Source: Candidatus Polarisedimenticolaceae bacterium (lineage in GTDB: Bacteria; Acidobacteriota; Polarisedimenticolia; Polarisedimenticolales; DASRJG01). Taken from it: a DNA stretch of 64,000 bases. Below the pieces are notes generated by a model. It was not told where the DNA came from and searched no databases. It saw only the letters and a program-made list of their open reading frames with translations. A program made the translations under genes and the position numbers. Positions 62,999-64,000 of this stretch are shown in pieces (position 1 is the first letter of the stretch; every line of letters begins with the position of its first letter). The stretch covers positions 368,044 through 432,043 of the forward strand of contig DASUCV010000009.1 of the NCBI GenBank assembly GCA_036275915.1, written 5' to 3'.

Positions 62999-63946
62999 AT
63001 GAGCCTCTTTCTTTCCGTCTGGTGCACCCTTCTCCTCGCCGCGCTGCCGCCTCCGGTCCCGCCGGACAGCCAGCTCAGTCCGCCACCGAAGCCGGCGCCT
63101 CCGCCTGCTTCGGACGACAGCCAGCAGAAGCAGGACGAGGGCGAGCCGGACCCCGCCTATCTGACGATGCTCCCCGACGACGGATCGCCCTGGGGCCTTG
63201 CGCCTGAGCTGGCCGACAAGCTCGCGGCGGTCGCGACGCGCTACGCCGAGTACGCGGTGCGCTTCCAAAGCGTGGAGACGGTCCGCAAGGCGAAGTTCGA
63301 CGCGGGCGAGGCCAAGAAGGAGACCTCGAAGAAATACGGCTACCTCCTCGTGCGAGACCCGGATCAGAGGATCCAGGAGTTCCGTCAGAAGATGAAGAGC
63401 GACGGAACGATCACCTCGAGCGAGGTCAACGACGCCGAGGCGTTCCCGCCCGCGTACGAGTGGGTCTTCCTCTTCAGCAAGGTGAACCAGCCCTACTTCG
63501 CGTATCGCGAGCGAGGCGACCGTTTCGAGGGCTACGACTGGGTGCGGGTCATCGAGTTCAAGGGGGCGGTGCCCTACACCGACGGCCGCGAGATCCGTCA
63601 GTGGGACGGCGTCGTCCTCATCGACGCGGCGACGTTGACGCCGGTCGAGATCCGGGCCGAGCCGAGCCACCAGGCCGAGCGCCTGCGGATGCTCTTCGAC
63701 CGCTGGGCACAGTCGTTCAACGTGGCGGGCTTCCGGGTCGGGCCCAAGCCATTCGGGTACTCCGGGCGTGTCCTCTTCCAGACCCGGAAGGACAACCTGA
63801 CCTTCCCGACGCAGCTCCGGTACACGGCGTTTCGCGCAGTGTCGCCGAAGCAGACGGAGCCGACCGAGGCCTCGACGCGCGATTACGCCGAGTACAAGTT
63901 CTTCCAGACGGGGACCAGCGAGAAATCGGGCGTAGCGAAGCCCTAG
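62999..63946 (+). CDS. Exported hypothetical protein, Pro-rich N-terminus
   Basis: The 315-aa protein has a short signal peptide (about residues 1-16) and a Pro-rich linker (PPPVPPDSQLSPPPKPAPPP, about 17-37). The larger domain has EYAVRFQSVETVRKAKF and YEWVFLFSKVNQPYFAYRER. No family was recognised, though such proteins recur in Acidobacteriota. ATG 62999 is the first start. It ends 4 bases before the terminal GGGGACAG repeat. Function is unknown. Confidence 0.65.
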   Translation: MSLFLSVWCTLLLAALPPPVPPDSQLSPPPKPAPPPASDDSQQKQDEGEPDPAYLTMLPDDGSPWGLAPELADKLAAVATRYAEYAVRFQSVETVRKAKFDAGEAKKETSKKYGYLLVRDPDQRIQEFRQKMKSDGTITSSEVNDAEAFPPAYEWVFLFSKVNQPYFAYRERGDRFEGYDWVRVIEFKGAVPYTDGREIRQWDGVVLIDAATLTPVEIRAEPSHQAERLRMLFDRWAQSFNVAGFRVGPKPFGYSGRVLFQTRKDNLTFPTQLRYTAFRAVSPKQTEPTEASTRDYAEYKFFQTGTSEKSGVAKP

Positions 63947-63950
63947 AACA

Positions 63951-64000
63951 ATAAGGGGACAGCTACCGAATTAAATGGGGACATTCTGCTTTTACTTTCA
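63951..64000. repeat. GGGGACA repeat cluster, right end
   Basis: ATAAGGGGACAG (63951-63962) is the exact inverse of bases 1-12. A second GGGGACA lies at 63977-63983 in TTAAATGGGGACATTC, followed by the AT-rich cttttacttt. This arrangement resembles the ends of REP/RAYT-type elements; the element itself would lie outside the window. Confidence 0.5.

Noticed and set aside
1..64000. tRNA, rRNA or riboswitch genes
   Set aside because: No cloverleaf with GTTCGA-type T-arm in context, no rRNA-like stretches and no recognisable riboswitch core were seen by eye. A tRNAscan/Infernal run would be decisive.

Overview
The window is a 64-kb stretch of very GC-rich chromosome from a Gram-negative-type bacterium. 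Signs of a diderm envelope are outer-membrane barrel-like proteins, lipoproteins and many exported c-type cytochromes. The gene mix (mitochondrial-type aconitase, large-form IspG, Myxococcus-like Cys-rich repeat proteins, CHASE2 cyclase, Ser/Thr kinase fused to a sigma-54 activator, M2 dipeptidase, Rdx/SelW protein) best fits Acidobacteriota (Thermoanaerobaculia/Polarisedimenticolia-like) or a neighbouring deep lineage. That placement is inference. No rRNA, tRNA, CRISPR array, prophage or intact insertion sequence was seen. Genes are dense, often overlap by 4 bp (ATGA, GTGA or TTGA), and GTG or TTG starts are frequent.

Layout. 1-9.5 kb: SPFH protein, polyferredoxin-TPR fusion, Cys-rich secreted protein, a DUF4124-like/hydrolase/acyltransferase operon, a GAF-SpoIIE phosphatase and an MBL-fold hydrolase. 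9.5-20.2 kb: a candidate cell-surface signalling block made of a Cys-rich repeat protein, a FecR-TPR-barrel protein, a CHASE2-adenylate cyclase and an unknown protein. 20.2-28 kb: prolyl oligopeptidase, HupE-like transporter, small unknown, aminotransferase/permease pair and M2 peptidase. 28-34.7 kb: a 1606-aa kinase/ATPase/GAF/sigma-54 activator, a small secreted protein with an inverted repeat upstream and terminators downstream, and two exported proteins. 34.9-42.8 kb: aconitase, receiver protein, glycogen branching enzyme, HemN and HemY. 42.8-47.1 kb: a GntR regulator and a five-gene, 4-bp-overlapping electron-transfer operon (cupredoxin, small OB-like protein, diheme cytochrome c, lipoprotein, heme-bearing barrel). 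47.2-50.9 kb: M16 peptidase pair, infC with an apparent ATC start, queF. 51-54.2 kb: usp-cytc-cytc-htrA stress/electron-transfer operon. 54.3-60.4 kb: ispG, CoA-transferase/alanine dehydrogenase pair, YCII protein and beta-CASP nuclease. 60.4-64 kb: a SelW-like selenoprotein gene read through an in-frame TGA, proline dehydrogenase, DUF2231 membrane protein, DnaJ-like co-chaperone and a secreted unknown.

The most notable items are the selenoprotein gene at 60451-60675 (CxxU motif with a SECIS-like hairpin whose loop reads GGTCT), which conventional gene calling would miss; the cupredoxin-cytochrome-barrel operon; the exported FecR-TPR-barrel fusion coupled to a cyclase; and the chimeric kinase/sigma-54 activator, whose base composition changes abruptly in mid-gene. 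Both window ends carry GGGGACA-type repeats in inverted orientation, which suggests REP/RAYT-type mobile DNA just outside.
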